A stretch of DNA of 64,000 bases from Isochrysis galbana (lineage: Eukaryota > Haptophyta > Isochrysidales > Isochrysidaceae), in NCBI GenBank assembly GCA_018136815.1, contig CM030932.1, positions 6,672,915-6,736,914 on the forward strand, given 5' to 3'. This document shows, piece by piece, positions 9,084 to 20,324 of the stretch. The notes beneath the pieces were generated by a model, which saw only the letters and a program-made list of their open reading frames with translations, made no database searches and was not told the DNA's origin. Positions within the stretch are counted from its first letter, which is position 1; the number at the start of each line of letters is the position of its first letter. Made by a program: the position numbers and the translations under genes.

Positions 9084-10081
9084 ATGCGCGCAGTGCTGTG
9101 CATCCTCGGTCTGGTTGGGTCGCATGCGCTCCTCCCACAGCTACATCCCCGCCCTGAATCCGCCCGCCAATCACTCGAGCGGCTTGGGGGTCGCTGGCCG
9201 CTCTGCGCTCCGCCACAAAGTGCTGGCCGGGTTGCTCAGCCGCAGATGCTGTTGCCCAACCCGCTCGGACGGGCATCGAGGGGTGGACTTGCCTTTCTCG
9301 CATCGCGACCACGTGGCCTAGTCACCGGCATCTTCGTCGCGCTCCTCGCCCTCGCAGCATTCGCCCTGCGCGAGAAGGGGGACGGCAGCGATGCTGCACC
9401 ACCGCTGGCAGATGCAGACGCTGCGGTCGTGCCAGAGCCAGTGGGAGCGGTCGCTTCGGCGTCTATAGAAATAGAGACGCCTCTGAAAAGCAGCAAATGG
9501 ACTGAGCAGGTGTGCCAAGACTGTCCCACCTACCGTTTCCCCTTGATGGGGTGGGTCTGATGTCGTTGTGCCATAACCCAAGCTTGTGCTGCACACGTCC
9601 ACGCCAGTCAGCAACATCACCTGAGGACCGTCGCCAACCTTGTGCATGCGCAGGCCTTGGAGCGTGTTGTTGGAAAGTCAAATAAGTCGCCCACGCTGAC
9701 GCTGAACCCGCCTCCACTTGATATCCCTTCACTGACGCCTCCCCCGCTCCCTCCTCTTGCTCCCAATCCCCCACCGCCACCGCCTCCACCGGCACCCGTG
9801 CCAGCTCCACCAACCCCTGCTCCCGCCCCGGCACCACCGAAGGCCGTTGCCCCCCCTCCTCTCCTCCTCCCCTCCCCCCACCGACTCCTCCACCTTCACC
9901 ACCGCCAGCATCCCCTCCAACTCCTATTCCGGCAGTGGTGGAAACCCCGGCTTCAACTGTTGCATCCACGTCAACCGTCATCGAAGGGAAGATCCCTCTG
10001 GAACGCTTCTTCGAGTCGCCTCTGATGAAAAAGTGGGAAGCGGTTGTAGACGAGGAGATCGCTCGGTCCCGCACAGCATGA
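9084..10081 (+). CDS. Unknown membrane protein with proline-rich linker, two exons
   Basis: The start at 9084 gives a signal-peptide-like N-terminus (MRAVLCILGLVGSHA), then a transmembrane segment (GLVTGIFVALLALAAFAL, about residues 75-92). Exon 1 is 9084-9509, the intron 9510-9653 (GTGTGC...GCGCAG), and exon 2 starts at 9654. Exon 2 encodes a long proline-rich stretch and ends, in a different frame, with a convincing C-terminus (IPLERFFESPLMKKWEAVVD...SRTA, stop at 10079-10081). The frame change falls in C-rich sequence (C7 at 9850-9856 and later runs); one extra C would join the two frames, so a homopolymer error in the assembly is likely. I do not recognise the family. A polyadenylation-like AATAAA lies at about 10283. 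Confidence 0.6.
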
Positions 10082-11160
10082 AAGATGTGCTTGGCTCCCC
10101 TAATATCACAGCACCAAGTAGTGTGCAATTGGTGCTTTTGTAGTGACAACAGCCTTTAACTTTAAGGCCTGCTGGTGCATCAACGGCCACATGCACTCCA
10201 AGAGCTGTGCTTCAATAGTTTAAGGGCTCAGAATGAGCGATGCAGCAAATCTTGAGTCATGTCCTCTCTGTCCTCGATCCTCAATAAAGGGCTGGTATTA
10301 ATTCAAATTCCGAAACCTATGCTTTATTGCATTATTGCTATTATCGTTGTTGCACTCATCAGCGCGCACATCGCACATGTGCCATATGACATGATATTCG
10401 CCAACTAACTTTAAAAATATTCTTGAAGGTGTCCGCTAAGCTACTTGTGACTCACACACACCGCTCCGGGTTCACCTTTACATCGCCTTTACTCCTACCA
10501 CTTCAAGTGGAAGTGCCACTTCTCCCTATTCCCGCCCCCCCCCCCCCCTCGTTCGTTCCTTTTTCTTTGGTTTTGGGGAGTCGGCCCATGTACACTACGT
10601 GGGGCCTGGCGGTGCGGGGAGGGGTGGGGCGGGCCGCTCGAGTTACTGTCGCGGGCTGGAGGCTGTGTGCTCTCCTCATTGTGGGGGCCTTGCCCTTCGG
10701 CTTCCCCCATGGGTGCGAGTGATAGCAGTGATAAGGGGGCGCTTCGCCTGGCGCCTGGCGCCCCATTTTTCTATCCCTGGTCACTTTGCCATGTGGACTA
10801 TGCCTATGCTGTGTTCAATTCCGAGTCTTGATGTCTTGATGCTAGCTTCTCTTTAGTTTATTGGGGCTTGGTGCTACGTATTGTCTTCAAGCCTTTTGGC
10901 GTATGCATAAGTATGACGGATTGGGATTGGACGTGGCCACACATCCAATAAACGGCCGTCGGTCCGAGACCATAAGTAGTGTCGGTGGGAGACCATAAAA
11001 AGGCGCAAATGTCGATGACGCTGGTTGGCATTTGTCAATGCAGATGGATTAAGTAATACAAGGCCACACACACACATCAATCACGCATCACACACATCAT
11101 ACCCATTGCTAATAATGCATTCGCCTCGACATCTCATAGTCCCTGCGCACGTTGTCCTCT
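10082..11160. other. Intergenic, no gene seen
   Basis: The stretch holds an AATAAA hexamer near 10283, a C run near 10537-10550, and CA-rich simple sequence near 11067-11100. The short open frames in it lack coding character. Confidence 0.5.
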
Positions 11161-11179
11161 GCCTGCAGTCTAGCTAGCT

Positions 11180-11480
11180 CACGCTCGCGCCCTGCCCGCC
11201 TACGATCTGCGGATGCGGATGCTTGCTGCTCAGCCAATTAATCTGCCAACTTGCGAGCACGCTCAAAGTCATATGAAGCTGGAGGAGGGGGTGGGGTACA
11301 AGGCTATGGCTATGGCTCGCGCCCTCGCGACTGCCCACGCTCGCGCGACCGCCCACGCTCGCGCGACCCCGCACGAGCCGCACGTCCAGTTGATCGCCTC
11401 CTCTGCCCGCCTGCCCGCCCCATGCGCCTCGCACGCCTTTTTGCGCGCCTCAATATCTGACGCCTCGTCCTGCACAGGCT
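11180..11480 (-). pseudogene. Possible decayed Arg/Ser-rich coding remnant
   Basis: On the minus strand, three adjacent pieces in different frames read like an RS-type protein: ARKKACEAHGAGRRAEEAIN, then GSRERGRSRERGQSRGRE, then YDFERARKLAD and RRAGREREL. Stops and a frame change separate them, so it is not an intact gene as it stands. It could be a dead splicing-factor-like gene or simple Arg-rich repeat sequence. Low confidence. Confidence 0.25.
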
Positions 11481-11529
11481 GTGTGCCTCGCGCTCCTGAC
11501 TGCATAGGCTCTGTGCCTCGCGCCCCCAG

Positions 11530-11705
11530 AGGGAGGAGATACCGAAGGGAGGGAGGGAGGGAGGGAAGAGATACCGGAGGGAGGGACGGAGGAGATACCG
11601 GAAGAGGGAGGGACGGAGGAGATACCGGAGGAGGGAGGGAGGACATACCGGATGAGGGATGAGGGAGGGAGGAGATACCAAAGGGAGGGAGGGAGGGAGG
11701 GAGAT
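11530..11705. repeat. Minisatellite, GGAGATACCGGA-type units
   Basis: About five imperfect units of 25 to 35 bp, each containing GAGATACCGGAGG or a variant and spaced by GGGA repeats. No gene. Confidence 0.8.
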
Positions 11706-11946
11706 CCCTCCTTCCGGTAGTACCGAATGAAAGCAAGCCGCTTGTGTATGAGGGTGTGAGGGTAGGCTCGTCGGCACAAGTCTCTTTTTGCACAACTTGT
11801 ATTTCATATTCTTTATTCTTTTCTCATATTACATATTAAATCGTAATCGGATATTCGTAATTCGGTCGGGCATATGACAGACAGAGACAGACGGTCTGAC
11901 GGTCACCGTCAGGTCCAACTGACCCGACTCCTTTCTCCTATCTCTC

Positions 11947-12555
11947 TGTGGTTGTGCTGAGTGATGGGAGGCTGTGGCTGTTGTGTGTGTTGATGTGGAG
12001 GGGCTGTTTGTGGTAGTAACATGTGAAGTACAAACGGAGGAGGGCACAGAGGATGGGGTGACACGGATGGGGGAGGCACGCGCGGACGAGGGCGAGACCG
12101 AGGGTTCGGTCTCGGACGGCATGAGGACGGGCGGGACGAGCTCGGAGGGCACAGGCAGACGGGAGGGGCACGGGAGCGCTCGAGCGGTGGCACTGGTCAC
12201 GAGACGAAGAACAAGGGAGAGGACACTCACGGGAAAAGTAAACACCGGGAAGGGAAAACACGCGGGAAGAGAGAGGGATGAAACGAGGCCGGAAACTCAA
12301 GGAGACACTCGGGGAGAGAACGGTGGGGAGAGAGAGAGGGGGGACGGACCTAGTGGGCCGACGCGGGGAAGGGGGCGTCGGAGCGTGACAACGAAGAGGG
12401 GGGCTCGCGGGGAAAACTGATGGCGGGAAAGGAAACGCAATGTAGGGAGGGGGCACCGGGGCGTGACGGCGGGGAGGGAGTCACGCGAAGAAAAGCACCT
12501 AACGGTCGGGCGGATGTACAAGGGGGAACGGGCGCAACCCCCCCTACCCGCAACA
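11947..12555 (-). mobile_element. Solo LTR, family B, copy 1
   Basis: On the minus strand it begins TGTTGCGGGTAGGGG and ends CACAACCACA. It matches the copies at 20950-21509 and 59498-60139 over its whole length. The flanks are CTCTC on the left and CTGTC on the right, a plausible 5-bp target duplication with one mismatch. No internal coding region adjoins it. Confidence 0.82.
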
Positions 12556-12769
12556 CTGTCTATCTGACGTCAGGTCTGCCGTGCCAACTAGGGTCTTCAC
12601 CGCTCGTTTATCTGCCTCACATGGTTGCGCATGCCTACAACTACAACAACAGCGGCTGAGAGGCTTGCGGCTACAGTCATAGAAGCCTGGCCTAGCGCTC
12701 TACAGCCTCTCATAGCAACAATTAATCTTAATCATAAGATTATAGCACTCAACTACGATACCACGAGCA

Positions 12770-14815
12770 TTAACGATTGGATATGGGAGCAGCCACTTGC
12801 AAGGCAACCATGTAGGCCATAGGCAAGAAGAGGTTGTCGATTTGCTGGGTGAAGGCCTCCAATATGCACACAAATGCGGTGCATGCTGAAACCCGTATCC
12901 ACTCGTCACGGGCGAGGGCTCCGGTGAGAAGTGTGTGGGCAACATCGTTGCCATGCCTTCTACCTGTGTTCCATGCAGCTACCCATCCTAGGGGCCAGCC
13001 GATCTCGCATCCAACCACCCATCCGCTGAGCCAGCCTACAGCATAGAGTGTGGCTAACATCGAAACGAAGGCGGCAAGAGTGCCCTCCAATGTCTTCTTT
13101 GTACCGAACCAGCGTACTCTGCCAATTTGAACTCCGACCACCGCTGCTATTGCATCACCTATGCCGAGGACCAGGATTCCTGCCATTGGCACGGCAAGCT
13201 TCAGTGGGGATAGCTCACCCATCAAGCCAAGCCCTGCGTATGTGGGGTCATCATCATTCCCATGGCTATGAATTACATCGCAAGCAACAATCGAGGAAGT
13301 TGGCACCGAATGTCCCATCGCACCGCCTTCCGTATTGCAACTCTTGTCCTCGAGAAACACTGGAACAAGCAGCAGCGGGGCAGCGCATCCGAAGAGCAAG
13401 TACTGATGGGTCAGTACAAGAGAGCCATCATCGCGGGAGTCGATGAATCGTGAGCATAGCTGTTCCACAATTTTTGCAAGGGGTGGGATTTGGCAGATAC
13501 GCACAACTTCAAGTAACACGAAAATTCCCAACACAGCGGCGAGTGATAGCTGAAGATAGGGCAGCTGGGAAGCTGCAGCTGGAGCAAACATGAATACGGC
13601 GAGGAGGTGGTATGCCTTCCGAGCGATGAGCAAACGAGCGTTTCGCCGATGGAATGTAGAGGGAACACCACGTAATCCATTTGACAAGTTTTGATCGGCA
13701 GAGCCTGTCGCCAGAGCGCTACCGCAGGGTTCCCTGGGATGCTGCATGGGTTGGCGTAGTACGCCATCAGTGGGATGGCCGTTCTCGCATGGGGGGCCGG
13801 GAGCCATGCACCATGCGGTGGAAATACCGAGCAGCAGCAAGAGGAACCAATAGGTGGAAAGAATCCTTCCACGAGCACCGCACGCGAAAGGCAAAAGCCA
13901 TACGACTGTGGTCAGCGCACGCTGCGCCAATGCTCCCCAACCCTGGAGCACCTTTCCTACATTTGCATCCAGTGGCAGCTGAGCCGCAGAGCCCATCCAA
14001 TGAAGGATGAAAATGCAGCCTGTGAAGAAGATAATATAGAACAACGGTATCACGATGTGCATCCTTCGTACACGAGCTGCTAGTCCAAGCGAAAAAGCCA
14101 GGAGCAGAATACCAGCGAGAGCAACTTGCACGGCAGCAGAAACTCCCGACCGCCATCCGGCGAGAAGGCCCTCACATGTCGATGCAGCAACCAGGTTAGT
14201 TGGGTATTCGGCATAATTGCACAGCGTGAAGAACACTGCGTCAACAATTACAAGAGCTCCCAAGCAAGCCACAGTGGTCGCCTCACCGTATGTGAAGCAA
14301 CGTGTGGCGGCGCAAAGTCCCAGCGAGAATAAGGCCCAAAACGTAGTTACACTGGTAGCAAGGACCCAGTAGTCGCTCAAACTCAGGGGTGCCGCAGTCC
14401 ATAGAGCTGCTGTCAACAGTATTGGAAATACCATGCTTGGTAGCCGTTGAGCACGGCTGGACAACATTCTGCTGAGGACCAGTGTACTGCACAGCGAGGC
14501 TGCCCAAATATACATGAGAAGTGGACCAACGGAGTGCCCCACCATAAGCCGAGAGTAGGCCAGCGAGGCGACGAGAAGCACTGGCATGGAGCTGCCGAGC
14601 ACTAGCCCGTGGGGTGCTGAAGCGCGAGGCGATGCCCTGCTGTCCACATGCGCAAGATCTGGAGCAGACGGAACAAAGAGAGATAGAAGACACGGCCAGA
14701 GGATCGCCGCGGCCTCTCCCCTCCAGCCCACGCTGTCCAGTCTCCACGCCACGCCCACCGCGAGGGAGACGGCGAGTGCGCTCTCGATCGAGTCCATCCA
14801 CGACGCTCGCCACAC
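12770..14815 (-). CDS. DOLK: Dolichol kinase
   Basis: Single-exon gene of 681 residues, a polytopic ER membrane protein that phosphorylates dolichol with CTP to make dolichyl phosphate for N-glycosylation. The C-terminal third carries the family signature: ARKAYHLLAVFMF, then LLEVVRI, GIGDAIAAVVG, and WFGTKKTLEGT (about residues 550-580), and EAFTQQIDNLFLP (about 650-662). The N-terminal half is a series of hydrophobic helices. A second in-frame Met (MDSIES, residue 7) could be the start. Length is in the upper range for the family. There are no introns, unlike most neighbours. Confidence 0.93.
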   Translation of the reverse strand: MWRASWMDSIESALAVSLAVGVAWRLDSVGWRGEAAAILWPCLLSLFVPSAPDLAHVDSRASPRASAPHGLVLGSSMPVLLVASLAYSRLMVGHSVGPLLMYIWAASLCSTLVLSRMLSSRAQRLPSMVFPILLTAALWTAAPLSLSDYWVLATSVTTFWALFSLGLCAATRCFTYGEATTVACLGALVIVDAVFFTLCNYAEYPTNLVAASTCEGLLAGWRSGVSAAVQVALAGILLLAFSLGLAARVRRMHIVIPLFYIIFFTGCIFILHWMGSAAQLPLDANVGKVLQGWGALAQRALTTVVWLLPFACGARGRILSTYWFLLLLLGISTAWCMAPGPPCENGHPTDGVLRQPMQHPREPCGSALATGSADQNLSNGLRGVPSTFHRRNARLLIARKAYHLLAVFMFAPAAASQLPYLQLSLAAVLGIFVLLEVVRICQIPPLAKIVEQLCSRFIDSRDDGSLVLTHQYLLFGCAAPLLLVPVFLEDKSCNTEGGAMGHSVPTSSIVACDVIHSHGNDDDPTYAGLGLMGELSPLKLAVPMAGILVLGIGDAIAAVVGVQIGRVRWFGTKKTLEGTLAAFVSMLATLYAVGWLSGWVVGCEIGWPLGWVAAWNTGRRHGNDVAHTLLTGALARDEWIRVSACTAFVCILEAFTQQIDNLFLPMAYMVALQVAAPISNR

Positions 14816-15469
14816 ACACGCACACCCGCCCCCCCGGAGATGCCATAGAGCTCTAGGAGTAGTAGTACCAAAGAACCCTCTACTCTATCTATCCCTAGAT
14901 CTCTAGAGAGTACAGTATAGGTGCACCATTAAGGTGGTTCTAAAGGTTTTCTAAGTCTGGCGCGAGACGGCGGGTGGCGGGCGCGCTGGCTGCCCACCTG
15001 CCCGCCTCTGCAGGCCTTCGCTCCATGTATGGGGCATGGGAGTTCGGTGATCCGTGGGGGGTGGAGGCCCAGGGAGGGGATGGGTGTGGTGGCGCGGCTG
15101 AAGCGGCACCCGGGGCTTCCCCGCCCGCGCTGCATGTGATCTGCGTGTAGCGCGCCGCATGGCGACGCGCAGGCAGTCCATATGTGCGCGTCTAGAGCCT
15201 GATTTCTAGTGTGTGTGGCATGTTTGAAAGGGCGCTGGGGGCACCATTCGTAACATAATTTAATGATATGTTTATGAGAAATAAATCTATCTATCGTAGA
15301 GTTGTCAAATCATTTGTCGGTGAACGACAGAGAACTTATGTTTCCCGGTCGCCGCATTACAGTTGTTTCGCCTGTTTCCGGGTCGCCGCATTACAGTTGT
15401 TTCGCCAGGCCCTCACCCTCTCTAATCCTCCCCCGAGAGAATTCTCCTCTCCCGCCTCGCCTCTCGCGG
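14816..15469. other. Intergenic, GC-rich, no gene seen
   Basis: Upstream flank of dolichol kinase. The 21-bp block around GCGCGCCGCATGGCGACGCG near 15150 recurs near 29173 inside a GC-rich repeat, so part of this flank is repeat-derived. Confidence 0.4.
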
Positions 15470-15690
15470 TGTTGTATTCAGGCCTTTTGGCATGAATATT
15501 TCGGCACGAGTACGAGCCTTCTTCGTTATATACCGTCTTCTAAGTTCGCCGTGGTCGCGCAAGGCGTGCAGATTCGGATTCTCCCTGGGCTCAAGTCCTG
15601 GTTCGCCGATTTTCGTCTCGAAATTCGAGGATTTGAGTTATATTTTTACCGTTACAGTAATTGTTCACGCGTTTAAGGTAAGAAATGCAG
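15470..15690 (+). mobile_element. Gypsy LTR fragment, family A
   Basis: It starts TGTTGTATTCAGG and follows the left end of the LTR at 6653 over about 220 bp, with shared blocks GGCATGAATATT, CAGATTCGGATTC, GGTCTCGAAATT-like sequence and GTTTAAGGTAA. Diverged and broken. It marks an older insertion of the same lineage. Confidence 0.75.
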
Positions 15691-16436
15691 GTAACAGAAC
15701 TGGGCCCCTCTGCATTCCCTTCCCCCCCCCTCTGCAGTTCCCCCCCCCTCCGTGTTTCCCCCCCCCTCCGCTTCCCCCCCTCCGCGTTTCCCCCCCTCCG
15801 CAGCCGGCGCGATGGGAAGAAGAAGGCCTGGAGCGTCCGACGCACAGTTCTCGTTCTTCTCTTCTCCTCCTTCCTCCACAGGCCCGGAGTCCTCGTCGGT
15901 GGTGGTGGTGGTGGACTCCTCGGTCGGAGAAAGGGCCTCCTCCTCGGCATCAGGAACGCGAACAGGCTCCGCCTCCTCCGCCGCGTCCTTGGAGCAGGAG
16001 GAGGAACGAGTCGTGCGAGCAGCGCTTGCGCTCGGCGTCCAGTCGACAGGTGGCCGTGTCGAGGGAGTCGAACGAAGCCAGCGAGCAGGAGCACGAGAGG
16101 AGAGGACGGAGGACCGTACGGATGCGCGCCGAGTCGCCACCATCGTGAGGAAGACGAGGGCGAGGAGAGAGCTGGAGGGTGAGCAAGGAGGGAGGAGGGA
16201 GGCAGGCAGTAGGAGCCTTTTCTCTCTGGTAGGTCGGTGAGAGGGGGAGGGGGGGGGGGAGGGAGGAGGGGGGGGGGCGAGTGGCGAGACTAAAAGACAG
16301 ACCAGTTGTTTACTTTAGTGTTCTCGCCATTTACTGTAATAATTCCCCGGTCCCAGGGGGTGCCCCCAGGGTTCCTGTCCGCCCTCCGCGCCCAGAGTTC
16401 CCCGGCGGAAAGAGTGAACGCACGGCGTGCACCTTC
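15691..16436. other. C-run rich region with an uncertain minus-strand frame
   Basis: Runs of C dominate 15720-15800. A minus-strand frame (16143-15673) encodes an acidic Ser/Thr/Glu-rich stretch (AEEAEPVRVPDAEEEALSP) but has no recognisable domain and its start is uncertain. I do not call it a gene. Confidence 0.25.
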
Positions 16437-16840
16437 CTGAAAGTTGCTATGCGCACGCACGGCGCCCCCGCGGGGGGGGGGGCCGATGCACATCGCGCCG
16501 TGCCCATGCACGGCGTGCACAATGTGATTGCAAGTCATCACACGTGCTGCGTAAAGAAACATCTCTTATACTGCAAGTTTACGTAGTTGTGGGTCTTAGA
16601 GGGTACGCAGAGGGAAAAAGTTGGCATGCGCACGCACGGCGTCTCCGCGGGGGGACCGATGCACATCGCGCCGTGCCCATACACGGCGTGCACGATGTGA
16701 ATCACAGGTGCTCCGTACGAAATATCTCTTAAATTGCACGTTTATGTAGTTGTCGGCCTTAGATGAAACGGCGGGGGAACATGCACCGCGGGGGAAAGCA
16801 GAGAAAAAAGTTGTTATGCCCACGCACGGCTAGTCTTCAT
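16437..16840. repeat. Three diverged tandem units of about 180 bp
   Basis: Units start near 16437, 16615 and 16806 with AAAGTTGCTATGCGCACGCA or variants. The first two share the CGATGCACATCGCGCCGTGC block and a TTTAYGTAGTTGT block. The third is truncated. Confidence 0.7.
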
Positions 16841-17741
16841 TTAATTTTAAAATACTCTATACACAACTGTGGACATTTCATCGCTCAATTCGACTGATGT
16901 CCCACAATTGACGGAACGACACCTGGCACAGGGGCACAGGGGAGAGGTAGTTATTCGCGTGCCAACTGCGCCTCTTCCGCCCCTTCTTTCGCCCAGGGCA
17001 GCCGCTGCGGTCGCCGACGCCTCGGTCTCGCTCATCGCCATAGCCACTCCCGATGCTCAAGCCAAGCGCTTCGCAATCGCCCTCATCGGGTTTTGGCGGC
17101 GGGGGTGCCGGAGGAGTGCCGGGTCGTGAGTCCTCTGCCTCTGTGTCAGAGGCAGCCTTCTCGGGACCCACCTCCGCCCCGGTGTGTGGCATGTGCAGGT
17201 GGCGGGCGGAGGGGCGGGGCGTGCGCAGAGCCTTTCGCGGGTCCCCCCGCGAACCCCCCCCCTCCCCCCCCCCCGCCGCCGGCGCGCCACCGTCCTACCA
17301 CCTTCATGCCCCGCCATGGATGAACCAAGTATCAAAATCAAAAGTATAAACTTAGTTGAGGACCCGGAGGAGGAGAACGGCTCTCATTCGTTCAGTCCCA
17401 GTCAAGGATTTTCCTGGACTGGGACTGGCCAGCGCGTTGTGACCGCCTCTCCAGATCCATGAACACATGGATGAATGCGCGCACTCAGACGGTGGCCGGC
17501 GTGAAGGGGGTAGGGTACAAAGTAGTCGTAGTAATAATAGTAGTACAAGCAAAGGGAGAGCCGGTGAACCGACTTTCTTTCTCTCTCTCCTCTCTCTCTC
17601 GGCGCCGGAAACCGTCGGGGGGCGGCAGCGCTGGCTGCTCTCTGCCATCGACTGGCGGCCGGGCCGCCCAGCGCAGGGGGCCAGCGAGACGTGGATCCGA
17701 CAGCTTCAGACACCTCCAGCTCGGCTTGGGGCATTTCTGTC
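16841..17741. other. Intergenic with a repeat boundary motif at 17342
   Basis: Contains C runs (17258-17275) and one occurrence of the AAGTATAAACTTAGTTGA boundary motif (17342-17359) seen at four other repeat edges in this window. The frame of the next gene is open from about 17567, so an upstream exon or longer N-terminus is possible. Confidence 0.4.
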
Positions 17742-18822
17742 ATGGAACACTCTGATCTCCAATGGCCCGGCCATCAGTCACAGATGCGGGCGGGCGGTGG
17801 CTTCAAGCTCAGTGGGAATGCGACGCCTCGCCCAAAGCTCGCAGCGCAGCTTCCCCCTCTATTATCACAGCAGTCCGCGCACGCGAAGGTGGAACCTCGC
17901 TTCATGCGGGAGCTCATTACTCGGGCGCGTGACATGGACGGGAATAGTCAGCTCCAAGGCGTTGCGTCAACCTCTGCCAGTGTGCCAGTTGCCCACCGAA
18001 TTGACATTGACCTCTCTCAAGTCATGGGGCTGGGTGAACGAGCGGAACGCTTCTCGCATCATTCACAGGGAGCCTCATTGACCAGCCGTGCCTCATCATC
18101 TCGTTCGAGTAGGGCACGCGCCTCGGAGCCAGCACAAGACGCATGCCCATCCAGAAGTCTTCTTGCATCATATGGTCAAGCCCAAGCGGACGGGAGTGAT
18201 GAGATGCGGAGACATGTTGAGAGGGGTAATGGTGTGGCAGGCTTGGAGCTGGTTGGGGCAATACCTCAGCCAGCGCAACGCCCAAAGCCTGGAGTTAAGG
18301 ATATTGTCCATACGTCATCAAAGAAACCCGCCACACCACGAAGATCTTTGTTTGATCCTCTTCCGCGGACGAGTGATCTACGCATCTACGACGGCGGATC
18401 GCCGCGCCAATTTCATACGTCGAGCGCCCCACCGAAGATTGAGGCATCGCCAGTGCCCTTTCCTTCAAGACGACACGCCCGTCATTTGGCAGAGCTTGCG
18501 AAGCCACCTGGGCAAGTTGGATTCGCTCGGCCCGAACCGGCTCCGCCCTGTGGGCGCGACGAGTCAGCCTATTCGCATGTCTCAACTAGGTGAGCGCACT
18601 CGGATGACCAGATCTGGCTTGCCATCATGCCGAATTTTTCTCATTGGCCTCCCCCTGTTCTCCCATTTTAGATCAATTCGTCCTCTTAGACGTGACCCAC
18701 TTCTCACACAGCGGTTCGGGGTCAAAGCGGCATCGCACATGGCTTCACATGAGGGGATCGCTCTGGAAGGCATCCTTGCGCAGTCGAGTTCAACCGATGT
18801 GGCGTTCGCCTTTCGTCCCTAA
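17742..18822 (+). CDS. Unknown Ser/Arg/Pro-rich protein, two exons
   Basis: Exon 1 is 17742-18589 (MEHSDLQWPGHQSQMRAGGG...), the intron 18590-18671 (GTGAGC...TTTTAG, 82 bp), and exon 2 18672-18822, ending GILAQSSSTDVAFAFRP. The splice restores one frame and gives 332 residues. Composition is Ser, Arg, Pro and Ala rich with short motifs such as SSRSSRARA and TPRRSLFDPLP (a possible proline-directed phosphosite). No transmembrane segment or known domain is seen. The in-frame intron with the local donor type supports a real gene. The start is the first good ATG; the frame extends further upstream. Confidence 0.55.
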
Positions 18823-19019
18823 ATGAGTTGGAATGGATAGAGATTACCACTGATGTGATATGATCCGGCTTGTCATCTGCGTAGTACGTCACACATCTTC
18901 AGTAGCAAGCCCAGCACTTGGCTCCATTGGCCGGGTACTCGGCGTTCGTTCGTCCGTATGCCGTATGTATTGTGCATTGTTGTCTCCTCCTCTGAAAGCA
19001 TAATCGTTGAAATTCCCCT

Positions 19020-19298
19020 TTGGAGCGGGTGAACGCCTTTGTTTCGCTCGGGAGGCCTGTTGCCAGGGAGGGTCTTCAGTCTACACGTTTCCGTGGACAG
19101 CCACACCTCCATTTTAAGCACCTAACCCACAGAGAGATAGGCACATACAATCGCTTTGCGGACAGAGACAAAACGTGCCGCATATGCAAGATGGCGGACG
19201 AATCCTTCACCCATTTAGGCGAATGCCCGAGGATAGGCAAGATACTCGAGGCGCTAAACAAGCTGCAAGCTGGCGCGATTCACACCGCAGAGCGATAG
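19020..19298 (+). mobile_element. LINE ORF2 C-terminal fragment
   Basis: Encodes HFKHLTHREIGTYNRF followed by CRICKMADESFTHLGECP, the Cys-Cys-His-Cys zinc-binding end of a non-LTR retrotransposon reverse-transcriptase protein. It matches the better copy at 34446-35426. No RT core is present, so it is a 5'-truncated remnant. Confidence 0.65.
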
Positions 19299-19555
19299 AA
19301 GCAGATCGATAACCTTTTCATACACCCCCGTGTCGCATTCATCCTAGATGATGGATGATGCGATTTCTAGGCTCTTATTTCCAGGTCCTTCGCCGTGCGG
19401 CCACACGGTGAAGCTCAGGCATGCCTAGGTTGGTAGGGATCGTCCCTAGCGATCTAGAATTCGAGTTCTCGTTTCGTTCCGTCTAGCCTGTTTGTCGTTT
19501 GTCAGCCAGGTCTAGATTCCAGGTTTCCTCCTTTCGGGTAATCTTAATCTTGACT

Positions 19556-20260
19556 CAAAGGAGCCAGGTCGCCTGTCGCTCGCTGTGCGCTTGTCTCAGG
19601 CTCTCGGGTTACCTTGTGAAGGCTTGTTTAGCTTCTTGCAAGGCTTGTTGTTTCTCGTTGGGTTCCGGTTCTCTCTTGGGACTTGCTAACTTTCGTTGTC
19701 GTCAGGCCTGTTCTTCGTAGGTTCTGCTTAGCCTGGTTAGGGTTTCGTTGTCTTCCGGCGTTTGGCGTTCGCGTTGGCGTTCGGAAACTTCCTCTCACAT
19801 TCCCTAGGTCCGCTACCCTTGGCTTGTAGGTCCTTGCTTCTTTCTTCTCGGTCAAGGTTTTTGGCGAGCGAGTCGGTTGCTCTATCCGCTCGAGATTTGA
19901 GGTTTAATTTGCCATCTCCCCTTGGAGATCGGTGTAGGTTCGCTTCTTACTTAGGTGAGGGAATCTTTCCCCTTGATGCAACTTACATGCAAGCCCTTGG
20001 CCCCTTTGGTGTTTCTTCCCCTTGGTTGCTACTCAGGGTTGTTCGTTAGAAGCGTCTAGCTAGAAGGTTCACGCTCAACGGCAAGATTTCTTCGGTCGCA
20101 AGGATATCTCGTTGCGATTTGTATCCGAAGTGATCGCCGCGGTCGCGCGACATGACGCTCCCCGTCGGACTTTCCGCTACGTGGGAAGTTACAAGGGAGA
20201 CACGCTCCGGCCGTCGCTGCGGAGTCTCTCTCTCTCTCGCTCTCTCTCTCAGTCTCTCGC
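19556..20260 (+). repeat. 0.7-kb repeat, copy 1 (probably LTR or leader of a retroelement)
   Basis: Nearly identical over 700 bp to 24965-25674, including the (CT)n-rich right end. Near the right end, CGGCAAGATT and GATATCTCGT weakly resemble the family A LTR. A gypsy RT fragment follows at once, which suggests LTR or 5' leader sequence of a related element. Confidence 0.75.
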
Positions 20261-20324
20261 GACGTGTTTGAGTTATCGGTGATTTGGGGTCGCGGTTGCT
20301 TGATTATTTGCTTGGTTTGGGTGA

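Noticed and set aside
11545-11705. CRISPR-like repeat array
   Set aside because: Units are contiguous and imperfect with no unique spacers; a minisatellite in a eukaryotic genome.
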